Assembly (NCBI RefSeq): GCF_900115635.1 | Contig: NZ_FOXE01000008.1 | Coordinates: 89,507-153,506, forward strand | Direction: 5' to 3' | Source: Oscillibacter sp. PC13 | Lineage (GTDB): Bacteria; Bacillota; Clostridia; Oscillospirales; Oscillospiraceae | DNA length: 64,000 bases | Shown: one piece after another, positions 56,021 through 64,000 of the stretch | Position numbering within the stretch: the first letter of the stretch is position 1 | How the letters are laid out: each line of letters begins with the position of its first letter | Position numbers and translations under genes: made by a program | The notes under the pieces: model-generated | What the model was told of the DNA's origin: nothing | Seen by the model: the letters and a program-made list of their open reading frames with translations, nothing else | Database searches by the model: none

Positions 56021-56648
56021 GGAGGTTGGCACGATTCGAGCCGTCCGGCGGGGTGCGCACTCCTCGGTGCTGTCCATTGGGGCGGCGCTGGTGCTTTCCG
56101 GCCTGAAGGTAGGAGACAGCGTAGCGGTAAACGGCGTGTGCCTGACGGCCACCGGAAAGGACGAGGGTGGGTTTACCGCAGATGTGATGCATGAGACATT
56201 GAACCGATCTTCCCTGGACAGCCTGCATGCCGGCAGCCGTGTGAACCTGGAGCGGGCCATGGCCGCGGATGGCCGCTTCGGCGGGCATATCGTCTCTGGC
56301 CATATTGACGGCACAGGCCGCATTGCGGCCGTCCGGGGGGATGACAATGCCCTCTGGTACACCGTGGAGGCAGCCCCTCCACTGCTGCGGTATATTGTGG
56401 AGAAGGGCTCTATCACCATCGATGGCATCAGTCTGACAGTAGCCGCCGTCACGGACACTGGCTTTTCCGTCTCTGTGATCCCCCACACGGCGGCGGTGAC
56501 GATTCTCGGGCAGAAGGGGCCTGGAGAGGTTGTCAACCTAGAGACGGACATCCTTGGAAAATACGTGGAAAAGCTGTTGCGGCCCGCAGAGAACCCATCG
56601 CAGCCCGGCGGCATTTCCCTGGAATTTCTGGCAGAGAACGGATTTTGA
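56001..56648 (+). CDS. ribE: Riboflavin synthase (alpha chain)
   Basis: Dismutates two lumazine molecules to riboflavin. 215 residues with the two tandem lumazine-binding repeats. Repeat 1 begins MFTGIVEEVGTIRAV and has GDSVAVNGVCLT; repeat 2 has HIVSGHIDGTG and GSITIDGISLTV. The start at 56001 matches the universal MFTGIVE N-terminus and lies inside the end of ribD. Confidence 0.96.
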   Translation: MFTGIVEEVGTIRAVRRGAHSSVLSIGAALVLSGLKVGDSVAVNGVCLTATGKDEGGFTADVMHETLNRSSLDSLHAGSRVNLERAMAADGRFGGHIVSGHIDGTGRIAAVRGDDNALWYTVEAAPPLLRYIVEKGSITIDGISLTVAAVTDTGFSVSVIPHTAAVTILGQKGPGEVVNLETDILGKYVEKLLRPAENPSQPGGISLEFLAENGF

Positions 56649-56670
56649 CAATATTTAAGGAGGAATTGGC

Positions 56671-57873
56671 ATGGAACAGCAATACTGCACGGTGGAAGAG
56701 GCGCTGGAGGAACTGCGGGCGGGACGCATTCTCATCACCATCGATGACCCGGACCGGGAAAACGAGGGGGATATGCTCTGTGCGGCCCAGTTTGCCACAA
56801 CGGAAAATGTCAACTTCATGGCCGTGCACGCCAAGGGCCTCATCTGCACACCCATGAGCGAGGAAGTGGCCGCCCGGCTGGGGCTGGAGCAGATGGTAAA
56901 GGTCAACACCGACAACCACTGCACGGCGTTTACCGTGTCCATCGATCATGCGGACACCACCACCGGTATTTCCGCCGAGGAGCGTGGGTACACCTGCCGC
57001 AAATGTGTGGATCCCGCTACCAGGCCGGAGGAACTGCGACGTCCGGGCCACGTCTTTCCGCTGGTGGCCCGGCGCGGTGGCGTGCTGACCCGCAGCGGCC
57101 ATACGGAGGCCACGGTGGACCTGTGCCGGCTGGCGGGCCTGGCCCACTGCGGGCTGTGCTGTGAGATTATGCGGGACGACGGCACCATGATGCGGACCAC
57201 AGAGCTGTTGGAAAAGGCCCGGGAGTGGGGACTGAAGGTCATCACCATCAAAGCCCTGCAGGATTACTGCCGACGCCACGACAAGCATGTGGTGCGGGAG
57301 GCCTGTGCCAAAATGCCGACCCGTTTTGGGGATTTCCAAATCTACGGCTATATCAACGATCTCACCGGGGAGCATCATGTGGCCCTGGTAAAAGGAGAGA
57401 TTGGCGACGGCCGGGACGTGCTGTGCAGGGTTCACTCCGAGTGCCTGACGGGAGATGTGTTCGGCTCCCGCCGCTGTGACTGCGGCGACCAGCTGGCGGC
57501 CGCCATGCAGCAGATCGAGCGGGAAGGGCGCGGAATTTTGCTGTATATGCGTCAGGAGGGCCGCGGCATCGGCCTCGTCAACAAGCTGAAGGCCTATGCG
57601 CTGCAGGAGCAGGGGTTCGACACAGTGGACGCCAATGTAAAGCTTGGGTTTGCTCCCGACCTGCGGGAGTATTGGACCGGCGCGCAGATTCTGCGGGATC
57701 TGGGCGTCAAAACCATGCGGCTGCTTACCAATAACCCGGACAAGGTATATCAGCTGGCGGACTTCGGCCTGCAAATTGCGGAGCGGGTGCCGATTCAGAT
57801 AGCCGCCACGGCGGACGATCTCTTCTATCTGCGGACAAAGCAGCAGCGCATGGGCCACATGCTGAACTACTAA
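56671..57873 (+). CDS. ribBA: Bifunctional DHBP synthase / GTP cyclohydrolase II
   Basis: Provides both riboflavin precursors: dihydroxybutanone phosphate from ribulose 5-phosphate, and the pyrimidine from GTP. 400 residues. N-terminal RibB has [11 protein letters not shown] (acidic metal motif) and [14 protein letters not shown]-terminal RibA has [19 protein letters not shown] (zinc Cys residues) and [19 protein letters not shown] upstream. 22 bases after ribE. Confidence 0.97.
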   Translation: MEQQYCTVEEALEELRAGRILITIDDPDRENEGDMLCAAQFATTENVNFMAVHAKGLICTPMSEEVAARLGLEQMVKVNTDNHCTAFTVSIDHADTTTGISAEERGYTCRKCVDPATRPEELRRPGHVFPLVARRGGVLTRSGHTEATVDLCRLAGLAHCGLCCEIMRDDGTMMRTTELLEKAREWGLKVITIKALQDYCRRHDKHVVREACAKMPTRFGDFQIYGYINDLTGEHHVALVKGEIGDGRDVLCRVHSECLTGDVFGSRRCDCGDQLAAAMQQIEREGRGILLYMRQEGRGIGLVNKLKAYALQEQGFDTVDANVKLGFAPDLREYWTGAQILRDLGVKTMRLLTNNPDKVYQLADFGLQIAERVPIQIAATADDLFYLRTKQQRMGHMLNY

Positions 57874-57932
57874 GCGGAGGATTGAAAGGAAACCAATACC
57901 AAATTATCATAGAATAGCAGGAGGAAATAACC

Positions 57933-58400
57933 GTGAAAACATTTGAGGGAAAACTGGTATCCGATGGCGTCAAGGTGGGCATTGTGTGTGCCCGCTTCAA
58001 TGAGTTCATTGTGTCCAAACTGCTCAGCGGCTGCGAGGACACGCTGCTGCGGCACAATGTCCGGTCGGACGACATCTCCGTGGCCTGGGTCCCCGGCGCC
58101 TTTGAGATTCCGCTGATTGTATCTAAGCTGGCAAAGAGCGGGAAATATGACGCCGTCATTGCGCTGGGCGCCGTGATCCGGGGCAGCACCAGCCATTACG
58201 ACTACGTGTGCAGTGAGGTGTCCAAGGGCGTTGCCCATGTGGCGCTGAACAGTGAGATTCCGGTGATGTTCGGCGTACTCACCACAGATACCATCGAGCA
58301 GGCCATCGAACGGGCCGGTACCAAGGCAGGCAACAAGGGCGCCGAGTGCGCCCAAGGGGCGATTGAAATGGTGAACCTTATCCGCGCGCTGGAAGCATGA
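57933..58400 (+). CDS. ribH: 6,7-dimethyl-8-ribityllumazine synthase
   Basis: Condenses the two precursors to lumazine, forming icosahedral or pentameric shells. 155 residues. [52 protein letters not shown] (with the catalytic His) and [17 protein letters not shown] are all present. AGGAGG lies before the start. Last gene of the operon; a strong hairpin follows at 58509. Confidence 0.97.
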   Translation: MKTFEGKLVSDGVKVGIVCARFNEFIVSKLLSGCEDTLLRHNVRSDDISVAWVPGAFEIPLIVSKLAKSGKYDAVIALGAVIRGSTSHYDYVCSEVSKGVAHVALNSEIPVMFGVLTTDTIEQAIERAGTKAGNKGAECAQGAIEMVNLIRALEA

Positions 58401-58508
58401 GCTGACGAGTACGGGAGGCTTTCGGAAAAGCGGATAAACGGTAGAGTTCTGCTGCTGGACAAAAATGAAAATGCAGCGTAAGCGGAAAGTTTCAGAGAAA
58501 GCTCTGCG

Positions 58509-58544
58509 AAGAAAGCCTGAAGTCATATGACTTCAGGCTTTCTT
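58509..58544. terminator. Terminator after the riboflavin operon
   Basis: Perfect 16-bp arms AAGAAAGCCTGAAGTC and complement around ATAT. It marks the border to the AT-richer block. Confidence 0.92.
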
Positions 58545-58662
58545 GCAAAATGGTGCGTCCGGGCCGCCCGCGTAAAAAATTGAAAACTGCCGTATAGTTT
58601 TTCCGTATGTCATGTGTTAATATGGATAAAATAGGAATTCGGGCCATTTGCAGGGGGCAGTT

Positions 58663-60648
58663 ATGGGGTATAATCCGTTTTATAATATTGAAAATCCACA
58701 GCTGATGGGCTATGAGTATGCTTGGATTCGCTTTATCAAACATAATGAGATCAATCATGCCATCATCTCTAAAGATATCGCAAATTCCTGGCGACGATGC
58801 CATAATGGGGGGCTCTCTTTTGATACCGCCTCCGAAAAAGCGGCAAAAAGCGAAAAAGGCGATTTTATCACAGAATTTCTTGTGGGAAACGGCGGCAGCA
58901 TCATCAAGGATATCTTCAAAAATCTCGACAGTGATTGTTTTTATGGAATTATTACCGATCGGGAGGGAAAAAAACTATTTGGCCTTGGAAATGAATCCGA
59001 TGCGTTTTCAGGGAGATTGAAGGAAATCAGTGAGATTCCGAGCTTTGCCGAGGAAAAAGTTGGAACGAACTGCTTTTCCGTTGTAGCAGAGATCAAAAAA
59101 CCTTATAGTGTAGCCGGTGCCCAGCATTATTTTGAGTTTTTCCATCGCTTTGCAGGCTATGCGGCCCCTATTTTTAACATTGACAATGAAATAATTGGAA
59201 TGGTTGGCTTTTACACCATGGCAGAACAAATGGATGATTATATCATTTCCTTTGTGGTGGCGGTGGAACGGGCCATCGAGAACAGTTTGAAATGGCTGAA
59301 CAGCCGGGAAATTGTGGAAAAGCAGCGGGAGGAAAAGCAGTATATTCTGGACACGGTTTCCGACGGAGTGGCCTATGTGGATGTGGACGGTAAAATCGTG
59401 CACGGAAACCGCAAGCTATTTGAGCTTTTCGGCGTGAAGAGCGAGAGTGTTGTCGGTGGAGACATCTCCAATTTAAGTACCACACCGCCGGTTGATGAAC
59501 TCAAAAAATATCCTTTCAGCTCGATCTATTCCAGCTGCGATAATAAGATCAGCATTGTCAACAGCCGGGGAGAGAGTCGGCAGAGCTTTTTGAACAAATA
59601 TAAAATTATGGAATACGGCTCCCAGGAAAATAACGAGGTCTGGGTCTTTACCGTCTATTCCGATATTAAAAAGCTGGCAAAGAAGCTCTCGGCAGGAAAT
59701 ACCAGCAGATTCACCTTTGACGATATCAAGAGCAACTCCAAAGCCATGAAAATCGTGATTGAGCTGGCAAAGAAAGCGTCGTCCTTTGAGGCTGGAACCA
59801 TCATAGAGGGTGACAGCGGCACCGGCAAGGAAATGCTGGCCCAGGCGATCCACAGCTACGGACCGAGAAAGGACGGGCCGTTTATTGCCGTGGACTGCGG
59901 CGCTTTGCCAAGCGGACTTTTGGAAAGCGAACTTTTCGGATATGAGGAGGGCGCGTTCACCGGGGCAAAACGGGGCGGAAAAAAGGGCAGGTTTGAATTG
60001 GCCAACAAGGGCGTTTTGTTTTTGGACGAAATCACCAATATGCCCTATGATGTGCAGGCGAAGCTGTTAAGAGCCCTGCAGGAGCGAAAGATTGTTCCGA
60101 TTGGCGGGGCTGAGCCTGTGAGCCTTGACGTTCAGGTAATTGCGGCCACCAACAAGGACATTGTGGCAGAGATTGAACAGGGAAATTTCAGAAGGGATCT
60201 CTTCTACCGGCTGAACTTAATCCATATCAAGATTCCCTCTTTGACAGAGCGGGAAAATGACCTGCAATTGTTTTTAAAGTACTTCATGCACAAGTATAAT
60301 CCAAAGGGAGATATGCGCCTTTCCAAAGAGGCTGTCGATATCTTGAGCAGCTATGAATGGCCCGGGAATGTGCGGCAGCTGGAAAACGTTATTGAGAGAA
60401 TGGTGATTATTTCAAACGCCAAGACCATAGGGCGGGAGAGCATCCCGGACGAAATCCTGCGAAGTGTTTCATCACAGGAAAAAATCAATGAGTTTGACCT
60501 GGAGGAAAAGACGTTGAATGACATATGCTCCTTTTACGTTAAAAAGACTGCGGAAAAATACGGCGGGAACATCAAAAAAGCTGCAGAGGTTTTGGGTATC
60601 AGCAGAGTGACGGTATACAAATACCTGAACGGCGGGCACAAAAGCTGA
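58663..60648 (+). CDS. Sigma-54-dependent transcriptional activator (AcoR/DhaR-like)
   Basis: 661 residues. An N-terminal GAF-type sensor region (about 60-200, KVGTNCFSVVAEIKKPYSVAG) is followed by a PAS domain (about 225-340, DTVSDGVAYVDVDGKIVHGN). The AAA+ domain has Walker A EGDSGTGKEMLAQAI, the sigma-54 contact loop EEGAFTGAKRGG and Walker B GVLFLDEITNMP. A Fis-type HTH closes the protein (NIKKAAEVLGISRVTVYKYL). It should sense a small molecule and activate sigma-54 promoters; the near-perfect one at 62311 is the obvious target. ATG 58663 has GGGGG upstream. Codons are more AT-rich than in the riboflavin genes. Confidence 0.93.
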   Translation: MGYNPFYNIENPQLMGYEYAWIRFIKHNEINHAIISKDIANSWRRCHNGGLSFDTASEKAAKSEKGDFITEFLVGNGGSIIKDIFKNLDSDCFYGIITDREGKKLFGLGNESDAFSGRLKEISEIPSFAEEKVGTNCFSVVAEIKKPYSVAGAQHYFEFFHRFAGYAAPIFNIDNEIIGMVGFYTMAEQMDDYIISFVVAVERAIENSLKWLNSREIVEKQREEKQYILDTVSDGVAYVDVDGKIVHGNRKLFELFGVKSESVVGGDISNLSTTPPVDELKKYPFSSIYSSCDNKISIVNSRGESRQSFLNKYKIMEYGSQENNEVWVFTVYSDIKKLAKKLSAGNTSRFTFDDIKSNSKAMKIVIELAKKASSFEAGTIIEGDSGTGKEMLAQAIHSYGPRKDGPFIAVDCGALPSGLLESELFGYEEGAFTGAKRGGKKGRFELANKGVLFLDEITNMPYDVQAKLLRALQERKIVPIGGAEPVSLDVQVIAATNKDIVAEIEQGNFRRDLFYRLNLIHIKIPSLTERENDLQLFLKYFMHKYNPKGDMRLSKEAVDILSSYEWPGNVRQLENVIERMVIISNAKTIGRESIPDEILRSVSSQEKINEFDLEEKTLNDICSFYVKKTAEKYGGNIKKAAEVLGISRVTVYKYLNGGHKS

Positions 60649-60666
60649 CAAAGTGAAGGGGCTGCC

Positions 60667-62055
60667 ATGAATACGTGCGGAAATGAGAAGGTCTATGACC
60701 TGGTGATACGGGACGGAACGGTTATAGACGTTGTAAACGAATGCCTGATCCAAGCAAATATTGGAATTGAAGGCGAGAAAATAGGGGCAATTACCAAAGA
60801 GACAATCCAGGGAACCCATTATATAGATGCCAAGGGATTGATGATCTCTCCCGGATTCATTGATTTCCACTCCCATGTGGATGGCAAGGCCTATGCGGCA
60901 GAATGCCTTGTCCGGCAGGGCGGGACCACCACGCTCGGCGGGGAGCGGAACTTAAATGGGAAAATTATCAAGGAAATCGCAGAAGAGGGATTTATTATCA
61001 ATCACGGCTTTTTTGTCTCGCAGCCTTTTGTGCTGCGGGATGCCGCCGGGGTAAAGAGTACCTATGCAAGCGCCAGTGACAAAGAAATCGGCGTGATGGC
61101 AGAGCTGGCAGGGAAATTCATGGAGTTCGGGGCGTGCGGCATCTGCTTTCCCCTGGAGCTGATTCCGGGTGTTTCTCAAAAGGAATTCATTGAAATTTCA
61201 AAGGTCGCAAGAGCGTACAACAAAATCGTGACAATCCATATCCGCAAGGATGGCAGCGAGGCGCTGGACACCTTTGATGAAATTTTTGAAATGGCAATTG
61301 AAACCGGAGTGAAGGTCCACCTGCTGGAGCTCATGTATATGGTGGGGATGGCGGGAACGATGCCAAAGGCGCTGGAACTGATTGACCAGGCCCGCAAGAG
61401 CGGAATTGATATTACGGGAGACAGCGGAGTATATGATGCCTTTACGGTTTGTATCGGAACAGGTGTTTTTGACGATGGATGGGAGAGAAGCTACGGCGGG
61501 CGGAGCTATGAAAGCCTGATTGTGAGCAGCGGAATCCATATGGGGGAGCGGTGTAATGAGAAGCTTTTCAAAGAACTCCGGGAAAAAAGCCCGTCTACAT
61601 TAATTACGGCCTTTGTCGGTGACCACGATGCTGTGGCAATGGCATTGAAAAAGGATTATATTTATGTGTCGACCAATGCGGCGGACGGGCCATTTTACCC
61701 AACATGCGGCTCTCCTGAGGTCGCAGGGACCTTTCCACGTCTGATTGGGCGGTATGTCAGGCAGGAGCGTGAGCTCTCTTTGATGGAAGCGATTAAGAAA
61801 ATCACGATTCTGCCGGCCAGGCGCTTTAACCTGCAGCATATCGGTAGCATCGAGGTTGGGAAGAATGCAGATATTGTTATTTTTCATTACGATACCATTA
61901 TAGACAGGGCGGGTTATGTCAACCAAGGGAGTCCCGACGCGCTGCCCATTGGAATCCATTATGTGCTGGTAAACGGCAGCGTTGTCGTTGAAAAGGGAGC
62001 CGTTGTGGGAGATCGGAAACGGGGGAAATTTGTGACTGCAAGTGATGAAGTGTAA
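60667..62055 (+). CDS. Amidohydrolase related to N-acyl-D-amino-acid deacylases
   Basis: 462 residues. Start YDLVIRDGTVIDVVNE, metal motif SPGFIDFHSHVDG, and a C-terminal KNADIVIFHYDTI-type composite-domain strand. The NCG zinc-Cys motif of true D-aminoacylases is absent (TTLGGERN instead), so it is a distant branch and the substrate is open. IVTIHIRKDGSEALDTF and TAFVGDHDAVA supply probable His/Asp ligands. It follows the activator gene by 18 bases and is likely co-transcribed with it. Terminator at 62091. Confidence 0.78.
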   Translation: MNTCGNEKVYDLVIRDGTVIDVVNECLIQANIGIEGEKIGAITKETIQGTHYIDAKGLMISPGFIDFHSHVDGKAYAAECLVRQGGTTTLGGERNLNGKIIKEIAEEGFIINHGFFVSQPFVLRDAAGVKSTYASASDKEIGVMAELAGKFMEFGACGICFPLELIPGVSQKEFIEISKVARAYNKIVTIHIRKDGSEALDTFDEIFEMAIETGVKVHLLELMYMVGMAGTMPKALELIDQARKSGIDITGDSGVYDAFTVCIGTGVFDDGWERSYGGRSYESLIVSSGIHMGERCNEKLFKELREKSPSTLITAFVGDHDAVAMALKKDYIYVSTNAADGPFYPTCGSPEVAGTFPRLIGRYVRQERELSLMEAIKKITILPARRFNLQHIGSIEVGKNADIVIFHYDTIIDRAGYVNQGSPDALPIGIHYVLVNGSVVVEKGAVVGDRKRGKFVTASDEV

Positions 62056-62090
62056 AAATAATATACAAAAATGGAAAGTTGAATTTTGTG

Positions 62091-62127
62091 AAAAGCGGCA
62101 TGTAAAATATATTTACATGCCGCTTTT
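62091..62127 (+). terminator. Terminator of the activator/amidohydrolase unit
   Basis: Perfect 16-bp arms AAAAGCGGCATGTAAA and complement around ATATA, ending TTTTTGTG. Confidence 0.92.
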
Positions 62128-62310
62128 TGTGTGTAAAAAAATATTACATAGAATAAACGCGGAAGTATGCGACCAGATCAAAAAGCCTTATGTGCCGCCC
62201 AATTATTCGACAAGAAAGAGAGAAAAAACGTATGCGGTTCATAAAAGAAACTGAGGAAAATAAAGGGTTTAAAGCAAAAAGGAAAAGTTTTTTCGGACTG
62301 GAGGAAAAGT
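62128..62310 (+). promoter_or_regulatory. Putative upstream activator region of the sigma-54 promoter
   Basis: AT-rich, no gene. TATGCG or TATGTG occurs at 62166, 62189 and 62231, which might be part of activator-binding sites; no strong palindrome was found. Confidence 0.3.
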
Positions 62311-62326
62311 TGGCGCCAAATTTGCT
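62311..62326 (+). promoter_or_regulatory. Sigma-54 (-24/-12) promoter
   Basis: TGGCGC, 5 bp, TTGCT: the GG and GC doublets have the exact spacing required. It gives a leader of about 130 nt before the iron alcohol dehydrogenase gene. Confidence 0.85.
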
Positions 62327-62465
62327 TGATATATTGACGTATAGAAAAGCCATGAAACATCATCTAAATATCGCGCAATTCCGAAGGGATGTGAGTTTAT
62401 GTGACTTTCCGCTCATTTGTTCGAGCCTGACAACTTTTATCTTATAATACAAGGAGAGTAATACG

Positions 62466-63626
62466 ATGGCTTTATCAAAATTTTCATTTCCCCTTGCCAC
62501 CAGAATTGAGTTTGGAGAGGGATATCTCACCCATGCGGGCGCAGAAGCAAAGAAGCTGGGAATCAAAAAGGCAATGGTTATCGCGGACAAGGGAATTATT
62601 GCATGCGGCATTGTGAAACCGATTGAGGAGTCCCTGAGGGCAGAGCATGTGGACTATGTGATTTACGATCAAATTCTTCCGAATCCCCGGGACATTCATT
62701 GCATCGCCGGTGCGGAATTTGCAAAGGAACACCAGATTGACGGCATGATTGCCATTGGCGGCGGCAGTTCCATGGATACCGCAAAGGCCGTAGGCACGCT
62801 TCTCACAAACGGCGGAAACATTCGGACCTGGGCAGCTCCTGCACAGCTGGAACATGAAATTCTCCCGCTGATTGCCGTTCCGACAACGGCGGGAACAGGC
62901 AGTGAGGTGACCTTTGATGCGGTTATCACAGATACGGAAGCGCATGAAAAGCTGAATATTCTGGATCTGAAGATTGCGCCGAAGGTGGCGCTGGTGGACC
63001 CGAATGTGCTGCAGGGACTTCCGGAAAAGGTGATGTCTGCCACCGGCGTTGACGCGCTGGTTCATGCGGTCGAGGCATACACCTGTAAGGCGGCATCTCC
63101 CATTACGGATGCGTTTGCGCTGTATGCCATCGATCTGATTGGTGCAAATATTCGGGAGGCCGTTTACAAGCGGACGAAGGAATCCTGCAGAAATATGATG
63201 CTGGGAAGCACAATGGCGGGTGTTGCATTTGGCTATTCCGACGTTGCGGGGGTGCACTGCATTGCAGAGGCGCTGGGCGGACGCTATGATACTCCCCACG
63301 GCGTGTCCAATGCCATGGTGCTGTCTACCGTAACGGAATTTAACATTCCCGCTGCAGCGGAGAAATACGCCGAGGTTGCCAGACACCTTGGGGTAAATAC
63401 CGCCGGTATGACAACAGAAGAAGCAGCCTACAGCTGTGTTGACGCTATGAAGTCCATCTGCGCGGACGTAAAGATTCCCAAAATGCGGGATTTTGACGTC
63501 ATCAATCCAAAAGACTTCCAGGAGCTGGCAGAGGCTTCGTTCCGGAATATGTCCACCCCCAACAACCCAAGAGAAATTACCGTACAGGATTACTTTGATT
63601 TACTGAATAAGGCGTACAACGCCTGA
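62466..63626 (+). CDS. Iron-containing alcohol dehydrogenase
   Basis: 386 residues of the Fe-ADH (group III) family, reducing an aldehyde or oxidising an alcohol with NAD(P). NAD-binding segment MIAIGGGSSMDTAKAVG; metal ligands in TGVDALVHAVEAY (Asp and His), HCIAEALGGRYDTPHG (two His). GGAGAG precedes the ATG. The sigma-54 promoter upstream and the aldehyde dehydrogenase gene 57 bases downstream suggest an inducible alcohol/aldehyde pathway. Confidence 0.93.
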   Translation: MALSKFSFPLATRIEFGEGYLTHAGAEAKKLGIKKAMVIADKGIIACGIVKPIEESLRAEHVDYVIYDQILPNPRDIHCIAGAEFAKEHQIDGMIAIGGGSSMDTAKAVGTLLTNGGNIRTWAAPAQLEHEILPLIAVPTTAGTGSEVTFDAVITDTEAHEKLNILDLKIAPKVALVDPNVLQGLPEKVMSATGVDALVHAVEAYTCKAASPITDAFALYAIDLIGANIREAVYKRTKESCRNMMLGSTMAGVAFGYSDVAGVHCIAEALGGRYDTPHGVSNAMVLSTVTEFNIPAAAEKYAEVARHLGVNTAGMTTEEAAYSCVDAMKSICADVKIPKMRDFDVINPKDFQELAEASFRNMSTPNNPREITVQDYFDLLNKAYNA

Positions 63627-63683
63627 CAGCACCCCCAATATAGAATGGAAACCATAAAAAATAGCAAAGGAGCGGAAACAGGA

Positions 63684-64000
63684 ATGAAAGTAGAGGAATA
63701 TGTAGAGCGAGCGCGGAAAGCGGTGGAAGCAATCAAGGAGTATAACCAGGAGCAAGTAGATAAGCTGGTATACGAGGCAGCCAAGATTATCTACAAGAAC
63801 GCGGAGCCGCTGGCGCGGGAGGCAGTGGACGAGACGGGGCTGGGATACTACGAGGACAAGATTGCCAAGAACACGGATACCCCCACCGCATTCTGGAACT
63901 ACCTGAAGGACAAGAAGTCGGTGGGCATCATCGGCGAGGACAAGGAGACGGGCATCATCGAAGTGGCCCACCCCGTGGGCGTCATCGCCTGCGTCACCCC
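63684..64000 (+). CDS. Aldehyde dehydrogenase (CoA-acylating type?), N-terminal part
   Basis: 105 residues before the window ends. MKVEEYVERARKAVEAI, then KSVGIIGEDKETGIIEVAHPVGVIACVTP. The last block is the start of the ALDH NAD-binding region and is characteristic of acylating acetaldehyde dehydrogenases such as the N-terminal half of AdhE. The catalytic Cys lies beyond the window, so the subtype is unproven. From about 63840 the codons become GC-rich, unlike the preceding gene. Confidence 0.85.
   Translation, partial: MKVEEYVERARKAVEAIKEYNQEQVDKLVYEAAKIIYKNAEPLAREAVDETGLGYYEDKIAKNTDTPTAFWNYLKDKKSVGIIGEDKETGIIEVAHPVGVIACVT

Overview
This window looks like a chromosome segment from an anaerobic, fermentative, fairly GC-rich member of the Clostridia, most likely Oscillospiraceae (the Flavonifractor/Oscillibacter/Lawsonibacter neighbourhood). 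That is inferred from gene content: pyruvate:ferredoxin oxidoreductase, a membrane pyrophosphatase, phosphotransacetylase, an LTA-synthase-type enzyme, a MurT/GatD pair, an S-layer protein, a tryptophan T-box, and FMN and purine riboswitches. The genus cannot be fixed from the sequence alone. No tRNA, rRNA, CRISPR array or insertion sequence was seen.

Layout. 1-6.5 kb: tail of an HTH regulator, guanine deaminase behind a purine riboswitch, ZIP and EamA transporters, cinA, thiI and a small XRE regulator. 6.6-11.4 kb: a regulator built from two degenerate tyrosine-recombinase folds plus two winged helices, flanked by repeated TTTGTTACAC elements, followed by a large S-layer-homology protein. 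11.4-20 kb: a phage-tail-like hypothetical, comM, nifJ, and an LTA-synthase-like enzyme. 20-26 kb (minus strand): gatD, murT, a cyclase-family hydrolase, mnmG and a phosphoesterase. 26-38.4 kb: a 26-residue microprotein gene, an IseA-like lipoprotein, hppA, eno, an M23/LysM/G5 envelope peptidase, pta, a D-aminoacylase, and an ECF sigma/DUF4179 pair. 38.4-45.9 kb: two paralogous ABC importers. 46-54.4 kb: pyrG, a Xaa-Pro peptidase, an orphan integrase, a CarD-type regulator, threonine dehydratase, and a MoxR/VWA pair. 54.6-58.4 kb: a riboflavin operon (ribD-ribE-ribBA-ribH) under an FMN riboswitch. 58.6-64 kb: a more AT-rich block with a sigma-54 activator, an amidohydrolase, an iron alcohol dehydrogenase behind a near-perfect sigma-54 promoter, and the start of an aldehyde dehydrogenase.

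The most striking points are these. (1) The two TrpXYZ-type importers use different aromatic-amino-acid sensors: one has a T-box with a UGG (Trp) specifier, and the other appears to have a classical leader-peptide attenuator with a Phe-Tyr-Tyr-Phe run, which is unusual for Firmicutes. (2) The recombinase-fold regulator has lost the recombinase active site in both copies and sits beside palindromic operator-like repeats and the S-layer gene. (3) GatD lacks both its catalytic cysteine and histidine. (4) A FAH-family hydrolase is embedded in the Trp T-box operon. Several strong promoters (TTGACA/TATAAT-like with 16-18 bp spacing) and many perfect terminator hairpins make the transcription units easy to delimit.
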